Of a stretch of 64,000 nt of DNA, positions 33,109-45,723 are shown piece by piece. This DNA is from Russula earlei. Taxonomy: Eukaryota > Basidiomycota > Agaricomycetes > Russulales > Russulaceae. The stretch covers positions 124,001-188,000 of the forward strand of contig JAGFNK010000011.1 in assembly GCA_025769875.1 (NCBI GenBank), in the 5' to 3' direction. The position numbers and the translations under genes were made by a program. How positions within the stretch are numbered: position 1 is the first letter of the stretch; the number at the start of each line of letters is the position of its first letter. Below the pieces are notes generated by a model that had not been told where the DNA came from, made no database searches, and saw nothing but the letters and a program-made list of their open reading frames with translations.

Positions 33109-34524
33109 TCACACCTCAATGTGCTTGGTGCAATCATGGAACTCTGGGTTCTTGGCAATGGCCATGGAAGATTGGTTATTGATGTGGAGATTGGTGGGGA
33201 GATGGAGGTCTTGGCCCAGTTCAGTGAGCAGCCATCTCAGCCATATAGCTTCCTTTGCCACATGCGCGGCCACAATATACTCCACCTCTGTGCTCAAGAG
33301 AGCCACTGACATTTGTTTCTTAGAACTCCAGCTTATGGCCCCTTCTGCCAACATGAAGACAAATCCAGAGGTCGATTTCCTATTGTTCATGTCGCTGGCC
33401 CAGTCTGTGTTGACATATCCAGTCAAGGTCAACTGAGTATTGTGTCCATGTTGGAAAACAAGGCAGTGATCACTCATTCCCTGGATATACCGGATCATGC
33501 ATTCAAGTGCATGATGGTGCTCATTGCCTGGGCAAGAGGTGTGCTGTCCAAGTGCAGCAATGGTGTACATGAGGTCAGGTTGTGTTCCTAGCATGAGGTA
33601 CATTATTGCACTGACCACATGTTGATAGGACTTGATGTCCACCTTGGGTGAGTGCACCTTTAAGAGGTGTTTGTTTGCAAGTGTTGGGGTGCTGATGGGT
33701 TTGATGTTTGCTTTCCCAAAGAACTCCAACATTTCCTCAACATATTTCTCTTGGGAGAGCATGATCTAGCCTTCCTGGTGATCACACATGACATGGATGC
33801 CTAGGGTCCAGGTGATGTTACCTAGGTCCATCATCTCATAGTGTTTTTTTAGTTCCTTTTTGTCTGACTTGATTACAGTTAGGCTTTCAGATGCCATAGT
33901 AATGTTGTTGACATAGAGAGCTATAAATGATAAGTTCCCTGGGGTTTCTTGGATGAAGACTGCATGGTCTGCGTCTGTGTGGGTGTACCCCATGTGGGCA
34001 AGCATTGCTCTGATATTCTCATACCAGACGTGTCCTCCTTGCTTGGTGCCATATATGGCCTTTAGCAAGCGGAGTGCCATGCCATTGGGTACATGGAATC
34101 CAGGGGGTGGTTCCATGTATATTTCGTCTTTCAGTTCACCATTTAGATAGGCTGATTTGACATCCATCTGGTGAACCTCCAGATCATTTTCTGCGGCAAT
34201 GGCAAGGATTGTGCATAAGGACACCATTTTGGCTACAGGCACAAATGTCTTGTTGAAGTCAATGCCTTCAATCTGAGTGAAGCCCTGTGCAACAAGGCAA
34301 GCTTTATATTTTAGTATGTTTCCATCTGGGCCTCATTTAATTTTGAAGACCCATTTACTGCCCACTACTTTTTGGTTTTGTGGGCATGGGACAATTTCAA
34401 AGACACCCATATTTTTGAAGGTGCGTCTTGTGTCTTCACACGTGAGTTCCCATTCCACCATGTTAGCATGGGACATGGCTTCAGCATATGATTTCAGGTC
34501 TGTGGCCATGTCAGTATGGGCCAA
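33109..34524 (-). pseudogene. Copia A reverse transcriptase / RNase H
   Basis: Three frames in order. 34524-34333 reads MATDLKSYAEAMSHAN and GVFEIVPCP-KVVGSKWVFKIK (RT start). 34242-33766 reads LEVHQMDVKSAYLNGELKDE, LLKAIYGTKQGG and IALYVNNITMAS, where the catalytic YVDD is altered to YVNN. 33762-33109 reads SAIMYLMLGTQPDL, GYVNTDWASD (RNase H) and STEVEYIVAAHVAKEAIW. Loss of both catalytic Asp residues and several stops show it is inactive. The LTR at 32754 follows directly. Confidence 0.85.
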
Positions 34525-34620
34525 GTTTCCTTGTTCATTTCATTGCTTTCACTGTCCATAAGTTGTAGTACTGAATTTAGGATCATCATCACATGTAGAC
34601 ATGTGCATATGGGTGGATTG

Positions 34621-35201
34621 TGTCAAGACACGTACTGCTGATCACTAAGGACTCAGGAGCAGGTGGGCAAGGGTCGGAACAGATGGTACGCAGCGAAGGC
34701 GGCGTTGAACAAGAGGACGAGCCAAACGACGAGGAGATACCAGATGGGGACTGGTAGGTGCTGCAAGAGACAAAGGCGAAGGCTGGAGGCCAGTGTAGCA
34801 AGGGGACTTTAAACAAGGTGGTCGTAGAAGAGTACCTTGGAGGCGAGGGGAATCTTTAGACTGAGCGGTCACGGGGGAGTACCCAGGAAGATGAGAGTAT
34901 CACAAATGGACAGTCTGATGACTGCCATGCTTCATTGGGGCTTATATACAGTGTACAGGGTCGATTACAAAGCACTGGGACTATTCTAGACTTTTTGGTA
35001 CCATCCAATAGGACTACAGAGGCATAAACTTGCTTGTGTCAAGTTTCAGGCTTACTGAGCGCATTACTGATCATTGTGGAGCGATGACATCATTATGATG
35101 TCACTGTGGGGCGCTTAGTGAGCCTATGAGGTCACTGTGGAGTCGCTCAGTCAGCCATGATGTCATTGGAGCCTTGATGATGTCAGATGATTTATGCAAC
35201 A
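34621..35201 (-). mobile_element. Solo-LTR-like insertion
   Basis: About 580 bp with TG/CA-type ends (tgtcaagacacgtactg at the left, atttatgcaaca at the right). Read on the minus strand it has a GTATATAAG box and downstream CATCAGACTGTCCATTTG. The same words in the same order (TATATAAG, CTCAGACTGTCCATTTG) occur on the plus strand in the LTR-like segment at 41029-41985, so the two are related LTRs in opposite orientation. Target duplications are not evident. Confidence 0.5.
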
Positions 35202-35271
35202 GTTTCTAAGAGTTTGTGCCGCTGTTTTGGGTCCATGGTGGCTGGGTGGCCATGTGGCTGCCACGCAATGA

Positions 35272-35781
35272 TTACCCGATTAGGAAAAAGGTGCCTGGTC
35301 GTGTTATAGTGCCTTTGCAATAGCAATATCTTGTACCACAGGAGGGATAGCCCAGAAAATGGAAGGGAGTCGGCAATGCAAAGTGAGAGAGGTCTTTCTT
35401 GAGTAAAATAGGACAATCCTCAGCCAGGACTTGGCCTTGGTTCATAACAGATTGCCTGATGGTGGGTTGTGGGGGCTTGTCCTCCTCAGCGCCCTGCAGT
35501 TCAGCATCGGGGACCAGTTCCACATCTTGCACCCCCTCCAGATCACTATCATCTCCCTTGATATTGTCAATGCTTTTGTCTGTGTCATCATGTTTGAGAG
35601 TGACATGCTCATGTGGTGTGGGGCCCCCTTCATTGAATATGATGTCATGGGACTCCAGGATGCGATGGGTTGGGCAGTGGACTAATTTATAGGCCTTCCT
35701 ATTAGTGCGCATATCCAAGGAATGTACACACCAGTGACCTAGCCTCGAGTTTGGTGTGTTTGTCCTTAGGGATGTGGACAA
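35272..35781 (-). pseudogene. Copia A integrase C-terminal fragment
   Basis: RLGHWCVHSLDMRTNRKAYK and RILESHDIIFNEG are the typical Copia integrase tail, which reads KAYKLY-P-T-K--S-DV-FDE in relatives, followed by an acidic linker (DDTDKSIDNIKGDDSDLEG). It belongs to element A but lies 7.6 kb from the matching integrase core at 43405-44410; element B and other sequence separate them. Confidence 0.7.
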
Positions 35782-35785
35782 AGGG

Positions 35786-35964
35786 TTGATGAGATGGGAG
35801 ATAAAGGGATATATTTGAGATCATGTTGTACGTGTGTTCTAATGTATCTTATATACGACAGTATAGAATGTATGAAGGAAGGATAGCATGATGTCAGATA
35901 TTGTAGTATGATGTCACACTAGCAGACATTGTAGTAATGCCTAAGATCTACCCAAGATCTAATA
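35786..35964 (-). repeat. Putative Copia B LTR (3' side)
   Basis: Between the Copia A integrase tail and the minus-strand Copia B pol lies about 180 bp with a cttatatacgac box (minus-strand TATA) ending ctaata, and then plus-strand ctccccctcaacg, a polypurine tract for a minus-strand element. I found no matching copy on the other side of B, so only one LTR is visible. Confidence 0.5.
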
Positions 35965-36018
35965 CTCCCCCTCAACGTCAGAGGGTGAGAACCCTTAAGA
36001 CGGTGCATTTTCGCAATG

Positions 36019-38005
36019 TCAAGTCTGTTCCCCGTGGAGACCAAGGAGTAGGCATAAACAAGTGAAGTCTGGTCGACAAAGAGGTTGGGTGAAGATGTCA
36101 GCAATGTTGTCTTTGGTCAGGACTCGAGCAATGGAGATGTCGCCTGTGAGCACTTGTTCTCTGACATAATGGTATTTGATGCGAATGTGTTTCACATGTG
36201 AATGCCATACATGATCTTCGGCAAGTTTTGATGCTGTGTCATTATCGCAGTAGATGGTTGTGGGGGTAGACTGGGTGAATTGAGTTTGGGAGAGGACTTG
36301 CCATAGGAAGATTGCCTCATGGGCTGCGTTGTGCAACACGATGTACTCCACATAACAGGAGCTGTCAGCGACAGTCTGTTGTTTCCATGAGGACCAAGAT
36401 ATGCAACCTGAACCTAGATGGAAGCAATACCCAGCGGTAGACCGACTAGTGTCCACACAGTTCGTGAAGTCGGAGTCAGAGTGACCGACCAGGGTGATGG
36501 GATGCGAGCCACCCAGCATGAGCAACAATGTTTGTGTTCCCTTAAGGTAACGAAGGACGCAGATGGCGGCAGACCAATGGTCTAGGTTGTAGCAGTCCAT
36601 GAAGGAGGCCAGTTTGGATACAGCGAAGGCAATGTTGGGATGAGTGGCATTTGCGATGTAGATCAGGTTGCCAATGAGCGCAGGGTTAAGGGTGGTGTTA
36701 TGCCAGGTGAGGATGTCTGGGGTGATGGGTACAGATTTGTCGTTGCGTTGGAGGCGGAGCCTGGGGATCATAGGGAGGTCCACTGGGTGAGCGTTGGATT
36801 GCCTGAACTGGTGTACAACGCAGTCAATGAAGGTGGACTGGCAGAGTGAGATAGATTTAGCGGTGTGGTTGCGAGTAATAGCAATGCCGAGGGCGAATTT
36901 GATGGGGCCAAGGTCCAAGATTTCCCAGTGCGAGTGCAGTAAGGCTTTGAACACGTTGTGTTTGGATTCAGAGGAAGCAATGGAGATGATGTCATCGATG
37001 TGGATGACAAAGATGATTGTACCCGATGGAGTCCGACGGGAATAGACACACCACTCACAAGGGAGATGTTTGAACCCCCAATCCTCCACCGCTTTGTTGA
37101 ATGTCTGATTCCAAATTCTGCTCACTTGCTTCATGCCATAAATGCCCTTCATTAGTTTCATGACCCAGTTTTTCTTTCCTGGGGCTTCAAAACCAGATGG
37201 TTGTTCCATGAACATGATCTCGTCAGGTGGTAGAACACCATGGAGGAAAGTGGTTTTTATGTCGAATTGTTGGATGTCCCAGGCAAGGGAAGCGGCAATA
37301 TGGAGGAGCATGCGAAGTGATTCAGGACGTGCTGTGGGGGCTGTTGTCTTTGTGTAGTCCAGGCCGTATTGCTGCGCATAACCTTTAGCAACATAGCAGA
37401 CCTTGTAACAAGTGATGTTGCCAAGGTTGTCGTGTTTACGTTTGCAAACAAGTTTGCCACGGAGCAGGGCGGAGGTGTAAAGGCACCTCAGAGCGTGGGA
37501 CCAGGACGAAAACTTGGAGGTCCTCCAAGCTTTTAATTTCATCTCGAGCACCGGCAATCCAGAGCTCGCACTCCGGTGAGGAGAGGGCGTCAGACCAAGA
37601 AGGTTCGTTGTCTAGTATAGTGTCCACAGTCCCATTGTGGATGGAGGCGAAAGCATGGGGCAGTGTATGAAAGGAATCGTTGATGGTGAGGGGAAATAGT
37701 GTGTGCGTATCACGAAAACGAGAACATTCGGAGAGGAAGGAATATAGTAGGGTGTCAGTAGGCAAAGGATGTGTAGGCAATGATATCTGGGTCGGTACGG
37801 TATCATATGTATGGTAAGGTTCATTAAGCAAAGGAATCGGGTCTGTATGAAAATCTTCGAGAGAGCAGGCAAGGGTTGTATCACTGGGCAGTTTCTGTCG
37901 AGAAGGGTGGTTTCTGTCAAGAAGGGCGGTCAAGCCCGTTGTTAGTGAGCGTGCGAGATGTGGGCACCGGAATGTGGCTAGAACAACGGACGGCAGGAGC
38001 GGCAC
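36019..38005 (-). pseudogene. Copia B reverse transcriptase / RNase H
   Basis: The main frame 37557-36019 carries GYAQQYGLDYTKTTAP, DIQQFDIKTTFLHGVLP, LMKGIYGMKQ, FVIHIDDIIS (intact Asp-Asp), LIGNLIYIANATHPNIAFAV and RNase H motifs GHSDSDFTNCVDTSRSTAGY, YCDNDTASKLAED and HIRIKYHYVREQV. The region 38005-37436 in another frame is the linker and RT start (EPSWSDALSSPECELWIAGA), one frameshift away. This is the least damaged retroelement pol in the window. The next upstream part is the integrase at 38170-40140. Confidence 0.85.
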
Positions 38006-38169
38006 TGTGGGTGTTATGTGTAGTTGAAGTTACAGTCATATTTGGGGTAGAAAAAGAGGGGCAGGGAATGGTAGAATAAGGTGTAAGGGACGAGTTCTGG
38101 AGGGGGGGTGGTGGTTCTAAGGTACTACATTGCAGAGATGATGCTGAAGTTGGTAAGGTATGTGCCATG

Positions 38170-40140
38170 TTATTGGATGTAAAGGGGGTGGTGAAGAAGG
38201 GAAGCATCATCATTCATGGAAGAGGAAGAGTGAACGGACGGGTCATGGACAGGGGGAGATGTGCAATCGGATGGTAATGTAATATTAGGTAAAGTGTGGG
38301 GAGTGGGTGGAGATAGTGTAAGAACCAGTATAGATGAAGGAAGTGGAAGTGTGGTGGGAGTAGTTTTGTTGGGTTTGTCATTGTTTGTTGAGGGATTGGT
38401 GTTTGAAGTGGGGAAACAGAAGTCGGTGTGTACAGAGGATGTGGAAGGGGGGGGGCATTGCCCAGTCGAGGCAGTTGCTTGAGGGGCGGGTTCTAGTTGC
38501 ATGGGAATTTCATCCCAGGACAGTGCCTTATCATTAATCAGTATTTCATTTGGATAAAGGGAAGATGCAGTAGCATCGAGGTGCTCAATAAAGGTAACAT
38601 GGAAGGAATTGAATACGCGATTTGTATACCTGTCCCATAGGTGATATGCCTTGGCGTTTGGAGCATATCCGATGAGAGTGCACTCAGTGGAGCGCTGAAG
38701 GATTTTAGCTTGTTTCCCTGGGATCAGTGTGAAACAGCGGGAGCCAATCTCACGAAGGTGTGAAATGGAAGGCTTGCGACCAAACCAACTCTCGAAAGGT
38801 GTTTTACCATTAAGGGTTTTGGATGCAGTAAGGGTGGTGAGGTAAGTTGCGGTAGCGTTAAACTCATCCCAAAAATTAGGGGGCGCAGCACAAGCAAGGC
38901 GCATGCTGCGTGCTTTGTTCATTATTGTACAATGAAGGCGTTCAGCCCTTCCATTTTGGAGGGAAGTGTAAGGGGTGGTTTTAAGGTGCTGAATGCCCAG
39001 GCAAGAGCACCATGCAGAGAAGTGGTTGGAGATGAGTTCCCTGTTGTCTGAGATGATGTATGTTACACAGAGGTTGGATTGATTTTCAACTGTGCGCCGC
39101 CACTCATTGAGTTTTGCAGTGGTGGCGTTTTTTGTTGGAAGTGGAATTGTCCATATGTAACTGGAGTAATCATCGATTATATTCATGGAGTATCAACAAC
39201 TGGAACGTGACAAAATGGACATTGGCCCTGTGAGGTCAACATGAATGCGTTCGAGGCAGCGGGTTGCTTTAGGGCCTTCACGTGTTTTTGGCACAGGGGA
39301 ATGAGTCTGTTTTCCAAGAATGCAGTGTTGGCATTTTGGTGGCAAGTGCGACAAGTTAATGGTCGTACCATCGACGCAGTGTGACTGCACCATGTCCAGG
39401 ACCGTGCAAAAATTGCAGTGTCCAAGACGCCTGTGCCATGTGTCGATATCAGGGATCCGATGGGAAACAAGTGCGTGATGCACCTTTAGGGTGTTGATTT
39501 CATACAGATTGTGTCTGGGTGAAAGGAGGCCGGAGAAAACAGTGACACCTGTTTTGTCAGTTACCCAGCAGCAGTTGCAGTCGAAATGCGTGGTGCAATT
39601 CCCAGCGCGGTTTAACAATATGATGGAAAGTAAATGGATGGCAGCATTTGGGATGTATAAAATGTTATTGAGGCACACAACAGTGTGACCATCCGTCTCA
39701 AATTCAACGGCTCCAATGCCTGTGGCGTGGACTTGCAATCCACCAAGTCCGGTGATGGGGTGTGGGGGTGTTGGTTGCAATGAGATGAAGTCCGAGTAGC
39801 AAGGAGAAATATGGCATGTAGCGCCCATGTCAAGAATAAAATGAATTTGGGTGAGGACCAGAGGTTTAGAGTTGATTGATGTGGGAACTGAAACAGAGGA
39901 AGTCATGCTCGCAATAGTGTGGAGAGACCAATCAATAGATGTGGTCTGCGTAGTGGGAGTTTTGATGGCAATGAAGGTGTGGTACTTGAAATCATTGCCA
40001 GTTGAAAGGGGAAGGGGGTTGGGGTGCGTCGGTGAAGGAGAGGGATAGTAAGACATGCCATTGATGGTGACGGAGGGCAAATCGGTACCTGAGGAAGGAG
40101 CGGAATCATCAGTGGGGGAAGCAAGCTGTGCCGCATGCAC
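38170..40140 (-). pseudogene. Copia B protease and integrase
   Basis: 40140-39193 contains the aspartic protease (HFILDMGATCHISP; the usual D-S/T-G is DMG), then the GAG-pre-integrase zinc-binding WHRRLGH-x-C-x2-C region (CQHCILGKQTHS). 39186-38170 has the integrase core NIIDDYSSYIWTIPL, SDNRELISNHF, TPYTSLQNGRAERLHCTIMN and the tail IGSRCFTLIPGKQAK. A frameshift near 39190 separates the two. Confidence 0.85.
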
Positions 40141-40146
40141 AATTGG

Positions 40147-40977
40147 TCAATTTCTGGAGTCGTTCGTCTTTGAGAAGAAGAGCTGCTGGGCTGCCCTTGC
40201 TTCTTCGACAGAGCGTCCAGCCATTTTTCCACCAGGGCTTATGCAGAAATTAGTGAGATGTCCCTCCTTTTTGCAATGAGTACAGTACGCCCATTTCCAT
40301 GTAGTGGCAGTGGGGAAAGCAGAAGCGGCAGGTAATGGTGTAATGCCTGTGGGGAGAGTGGAAGGGGATGTCCCATTTTGCACGTTCCGCTTTTTGATAA
40401 GGGCGTCTTCACTCTGGATGTGTTGGATAATGGTAGCTGAGGAAAAATGGGGTTCGACAGAGAGAGATTGAATCTGAGATTGTAAGTAGTGAAAGTTGTC
40501 ACCGAGGGAATTGAGTATGAAGACGGAGAGGAGTTTGTCGGTGTCAATGGGACCCATGTTTGCGATCTGCTTGTGCAGGCAACAGATTTCGGAGAGGGTG
40601 GAAAGCAGGGGGCCGTCTGGGAGGAAACATATATCAAGAACATTCTTGATAGCGAGCATCTGGGCGTACAAACCGAGTCGCTCTTTATGGGCTTCGAAGA
40701 TCTTGTGGGAAGTTGCGTTAGTGACTTTTTCACCCAAGAACTCATACTCAATGGTGTCAATGTGGTGTAAAATGAATGAGTGCAAGGAATTGTCATTATT
40801 ATGCCAAATCCAATGCGCTTTCAACTGAGTCTGGGCATCTGGGCATGGCAACGAACCTTCAAGCCATTGCCGAAAACCTTGACCTTGTACCACAAGGTCC
40901 AGTCATTTGCTCCACTCTGACCAGTTAGATTTATCAAGGTCGAGAGTGAGATCTGCAGGCCATGTGTTATCAGACAT
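40147..40977 (-). pseudogene. Copia B gag
   Basis: A likely start ATG at 40977 reads MSDNTWPADLTLDLDKSNWS and hits a TGA at about 40909; the open part 40893-40147 then contains the UBN2-type gag and a CCHC zinc knuckle, CTHCKKEGHLTNFC. Gag would package the element RNA, and the early stop disables it. Confidence 0.8.
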
Positions 40978-41028
40978 GAATCGCTCTGCAAGGGTGATTT
41001 CTATGTTAACCGGGTTGTCATTGGGGAG

Positions 41029-41985
41029 TTGTCATGAACCATTCTCCGGAGAGGGCCCTTGAAGGACCCTTCCTTATAGGAGGAAACCCAGCCTCTATGG
41101 TGTCACCCTGTTCACACGAGCAAAAGGGGTGAGTAGAGGTGTCCACAATATTGCGCTGTGCATTGTCGTGCATGAGCTGATTCTCAGGCACAATCAACAT
41201 ACAGCAAGCCCCACTTAATGGCAACCCTTCTAAGCAATAAAGAACAGTATTAGGGCCCTTCTAAGGACCCTTTAGGACGACTCTAGGAGCTCTACAATAG
41301 GCACTAACCTAGTATCAAAGGCCTCTACAACGCGTTATTAGACCAACTCTAATAACTATAGAACGGATTATAAGGCAATACTAAGGACCTTAATAGAAGT
41401 ATTAGGGTCGACTCTAAGGACCCTAATAGAAGCTATATAAGGGCCTTATAAGATAACACTATCCCCTAGCCAAACTACAAGTCCTCAAGTGACCGGCCCT
41501 AAACTAACTAACAGAAATGAATCAGGTGCTCGCACGTGCACTAAAGCAGTGAACACGTGGACAATGGAGGCTCTTACTCATCAAGAGAAGCCTTCTTACT
41601 CAGCAGCTTACTGAGCATGACTGAGCATGCTCAGTAAGCATCCTCCGACTTCTTACTCATCACTCTATTGTGCTTGATAACAAGGTTATGACTTGTTCCC
41701 TATTTAGCAGTTCTCTTGTAGTATATAAGCGCTCAATAAAGTAGCAGACAGTCCTCAGACTGTCCATTTGTTTACGGCACTCTCTATCCCTGGGATACTC
41801 CTTTAAGGACCGTCCCCTTGTGACTATCCTGGCCTCTTCCCTGCATGACTGCTCTACTCTCACAGTAACAATACCTCTCTGGTATTTGTTACTACTCTGC
41901 ACTCTACTCCTTGCCCACATGGTCTTGGACATCTATCGACTCGTCTCTGAGCTTATCCCTCGCTCTTGAACTGGATAGTTCAACA
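41029..41985 (+). mobile_element. LTR-like segment (957 bp)
   Basis: Bounded by tgtcatgaacc and agttcaaca. It contains a short-unit repeat zone at 41220-41480 (variants of aaggaccctaatagaag and ctctaaggacc), AGTATATAAGCG at about 41718, AATAAAG just after, and CTCAGACTGTCCATTTG. These are LTR promoter and polyadenylation features. No internal coding region or second LTR is nearby, so it looks like a solo LTR next to the 5' end of Copia B. Flanking 5-mers do not match. Confidence 0.55.
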
Positions 41986-42059
41986 GTGAGTCTTGACAGT
42001 GATGGGAACAGGGACGGTTGTGCTCATAATTAAAAATATGTCAGAAATGACAGGAGAAT

Positions 42060-42690
42060 GATGGTTCTGAGAATGGAAAAAAAAGTTGATGATTGACAAG
42101 AGGGAGACTGTGTTGACAGGGACAATTGACAGTGATGTGTGACAGTGACAGAGATGCAGTGATGGGTAAAAGAGTTGACAATTGACAAAAGGGAGACTGT
42201 GTTAAAGTTAATGATTGACAAAAGGGAGACTGCGTTGACAGGGACAATTGACAGTGTTGTGTGACAGTGACGGAGACAACATGATGGGTAAAAGAGTTGA
42301 TGATTGACAAAAGGGAGACTGCGTTGGCCTGGACAAGGCCTGGACAAGTGACAAGTGATTGTGACAGTGATGAAAAGGACGCGAGGGTTGACGGAAGAAG
42401 GATTAATGGGGACAATGGACAAGTGAGGGTTGACGGAGATAAGAGGTGACAGTGACGAACAGGACGTGAGGGTTAACGGAAGGAGGACATAGACAAGCTG
42501 GCGTGGACATCAGGGAGACGAGAAAAGTGACAGGGACAAGTGTGACGGAGTGAAGGGTTGACAGTTGACAGGAGAGGGACGTGGCCAAACTGGCGGGGGC
42601 ATCAGGAAGGCGAGAAAGGTGATAGAAAGGTGAGAAAAGTGACAGAGACAAGTGTTGACAATTGTCAGAAATAGGACGTGGCAGGTTCAA
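42060..42690. repeat. Degenerate TGACA-rich minisatellite
   Basis: At least three units of about 35-125 bp share gattgacaaaagggagact followed by g(c/t)gttgacagggacaattgac and gtgtgacagtgac. The rightmost 270 bp keeps the same words in scrambled form (gagggttgacggag, gagaaaagtgacaggga). Confidence 0.75.
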
Positions 42691-43404
42691 GATTAGAGCT
42701 CAGGGCCCATAACCTATTGGAGCTATAAGATATTTTTTGTTTTCCATTGATATAATAAATGAGTTGCCAGTTTAACTAGAGCTGAGCTGTAGCACTATGG
42801 TTGGTTGAGTGATTAACATCAAAGACACATACTGATTGGCAGTTGACTTGGCCATATGAATTGCTGTCATTGATAGGATCATGGTAAGAGTTCTGTTTTT
42901 GGTTGAGATTTAGTGTATTGACATGGATTGTTCTGCTAGATGATATAAAGATTACACATTTACCCAAAAAGGGATTATACCCAGTAATGATACTAAAGGC
43001 ATATTAGGGCCTTTTAGAAACAGAATTTTGATTTCAAAATGAAACTCAAGGATTTTTGAGAGATCACCAATATAACTACTAAAATAACTGCTAAAATAGG
43101 CCTTATAAGTAAAAAGGATTGCATATGGTGATGATTGTGGGATTATGATATACCTCCTCTCCCTTTATCCAAAGAAGGATTACACATGAAGAGAATGCTC
43201 ATGGCCCGCCAAAGGCGCACCCCTTGGGCAAAGCCCAAGCAAGCTTCAGCTTGTAAAGATAAAAATAAAAAGTAGCCACAGTAATGAAAATGAAATACTG
43301 CACATGCAAATCCATTCCAGCTGAGCCAGGAATGTGGTTTGCTTTGGGTAATGAGGTGGAGGCCTGTCCAGGGAGGTGGTCATGTGTTGGCCATGGAGAG
43401 AGGT
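42691..43404. other. Unassigned sequence in the transposon nest
   Basis: AT-rich sequence without a convincing frame. The part 43200-43250 on the minus strand (aagcttgcttgggctttgcc) is GC-rich and repeat-like. It separates the minisatellite from the Copia A integrase core. Confidence 0.4.
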
Positions 43405-44410
43405 TTAGTGGAAAGGAGAGGGGAGCAGAGGATGAGAAGCGTGTGTTTGTGCACCAAAAACACAGAGTTGGGAGACATTCAGTTTGTTCCCACTCCATGC
43501 CTCTTCCAGGGTCATGTTGTCAAGTGCGTGAGTTGGTGTAACATTGTGAATGAGGGCCACATATTCGAGTACGTTGATCCAGAACAACTCTGGAAGGTTG
43601 GCCTCAATAAGCATTGCCCAGACCTTATCAAGTAGGGTCCAGTTCATGTGTTCTGCAACACTGTTGTGTTCTGGTGTCTGGAGTGGTGGGTTCTAGCTGA
43701 ATGCCTTTCTGGGTTAGGTATGATTGAGATTCCCCTCCAGTATATTTGCCCCCTCTGTCCGAGCAAAGAATTTTTAAGCATCGCCCAGTTTCAACTTCTG
43801 CATGCGCAGTGAACACCTGGAGATGCGCTAGAGCATCAGACTTGTACTTCAGTCCTCCATCAAACACTTTCCTTGACATATCATCTGTCCAGGTGATGAA
43901 GTATTCAAAACCTTGGCAAGTTTGAGTGGGCATCTTTCTGCAGATGTCTGAGAAGATGTGGCCAAGCACAAAGTCAGCGTGTGTGCTGGTTGTCTTTGAG
44001 ATTTCATCCCAGGTTTGCTTCCCTTTGAGGCAAGGGATACATTTCCCAGTGGTGAGTCCTTTGCCCACAATCTTCATTCCTTTCACCATGCCCTTTTTTA
44101 GCATTTGGTTTATCATGTTAGGGTCTAAGTGACCGAGACAATGGTGCCAAAGGTCCAGTGAGGCCTTGGAGGAGGTAGTGTGAGTGGTGAGGGCAAACTC
44201 ATGTAGTTGTTCACCTTCTGCAGGGAAACAGTCCAGCGTGGCTATGCACATGGACTCAGATTTGAGGGATTTAATGGACATGACATACAATGTGCCATGT
44301 AAGGACCCCTCACAGACTAGTTGATTTTGGTCATAGATACCACATGTTTGCCCTTCAAAATGAACTTGCACTCCACACCATGCTAGGTGTGAAACTGAGC
44401 AGGTTTCCAT
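43405..44410 (-). pseudogene. Copia A GAG-pre-integrase and integrase core
   Basis: 44410-43628 reads LWHHCLGHLDPNMINQMLKK with CIPCLKGKQT (HHCC zinc-binding), then FSDICRKMP, YFITWTDDMS and LCSDRGGKYTGG (integrase core, D-D). 43647-43405 in another frame continues ANLPELFWINVLEYVALIHN and breaks off after LCVFGAQT, where foreign sequence begins. The matching tail is at 35272-35781. Confidence 0.85.
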
Positions 44411-45542
44411 TTAAGTCTGGTACATGCAGGACATCTTGGAACAGCACTGTGGTCCATGCACTGTTGGCATGCATTTGGACCTCAACCTGGCCAACACTGA
44501 TTGTGGGAATGGAGCTGTTGTCCCCAAGAATGACTTGTGTGGGGCATAAAAGCACAGTGTATTGACTGAACCATTCAAGGTGTGAGGTCATGATGTGCGA
44601 TGCCCCAGAGTCTATAAGCCAGCCATTTGAAAGGTTAGCTTCCTGGAGGTCCTGGGTCTTAAGCGCGCAGACAGTGGTTGGTTCAGAGTCACCCCCAGAT
44701 GCATGGTATAAATGGATGGTGTTGTTATGAATGAGAGCATTGGCAATCGCAGTGTTAGTGATTTGTGCTGGTTGGGACCTTGTCCCAGGAGCGCTATCAT
44801 TAATGGTCGCAATTTTTGCCTTTTCATTTGGCTTCCCATGGAGTTTCCAACATTCTTTTATTTCATGTCCTTTTAGTTTGCAATGTGTGCACTTTTTCTT
44901 GTCCTGGTCTTTTTTCTTTTCCTTTCCCTTTCCTTTGTTTGACGCTTTGGCAAAGTAGAGTGCGGTAGTATCACCTGACTCATGGATCATGTCTTGCTCA
45001 TCAATAAGGATTTGACTTGATATGTATGTAGTGTTCAGCTTGTCAAGAGGGGTGGAACAAAGGATCTTCTTAGATGTGTGCATTGTCTTTAGGAGTGCTA
45101 AGATCATCATGAAGGCCAGGACTTTTGGATTTATTGGGAATCCAATTGTCACAAGTGTTTGTGCAGTCAGTACTTTGTGCACGAGTTGGGGAGCCATTGG
45201 TTCTGTGTCTGTTAATGGTTTTAGGAACAGGTCACCCAATAGTTGGGTGGCCTGATGCTCGCCTGTTCCTTGGAAGTGTTCAGCAAGAATGTCCCAGCAT
45301 TCTTTAGAGTTCAAGGTTCCAAGTATTATGGTGAGGGTGTGCCCTCTGACTGTCATGAAGATTTGGGCATGGGCATTGCGATCCCTGGACATCCAATCTG
45401 CAGCACCAACAGGGTCTACATTTTCATCTGGTTTGTTTTCAGTTCCACTTACTATCTCCAACAGTCCTGTAGCTAGGAAGATAGCTTCCATAACTCCTTT
45501 CCATTGAGCATACTTGACTTTGCCATCTTCAAGGGTAGGCAC
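44355..45542 (-). pseudogene. Copia A gag and protease start
   Basis: A 395-codon open frame: UBN2-type gag (KYAQWKGVMEAIFLATGL, ECWDILAEHFQ), a CCHC knuckle (CTHCKLKGHEIKEC) and the aspartic protease (NGWLIDSGASHIMTS, intact DSG). This is the best preserved part of A. It overlaps the downstream integrase frame by about 55 bp in another frame, so one frameshift follows. Type is given as pseudogene because the element as a whole is split and lacks RT catalytic residues. Confidence 0.85.
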
Positions 45543-45723
45543 ATCAGGTCATTGAATTCTGCCCCTTCCATTTCTTCCCACAGCTCCCACTGTGGGAGCA
45601 CTTGTGCCTTTTATGGTTGAAGGCTGTGCAAGTGATGGTGAGGTACTCATTTTGCTTTGTTATGAGAAAAGATAGCTCTATTTGGGATGTTGATGTAATT
45701 AGTAGCTGTCAGGTCTCATAATC

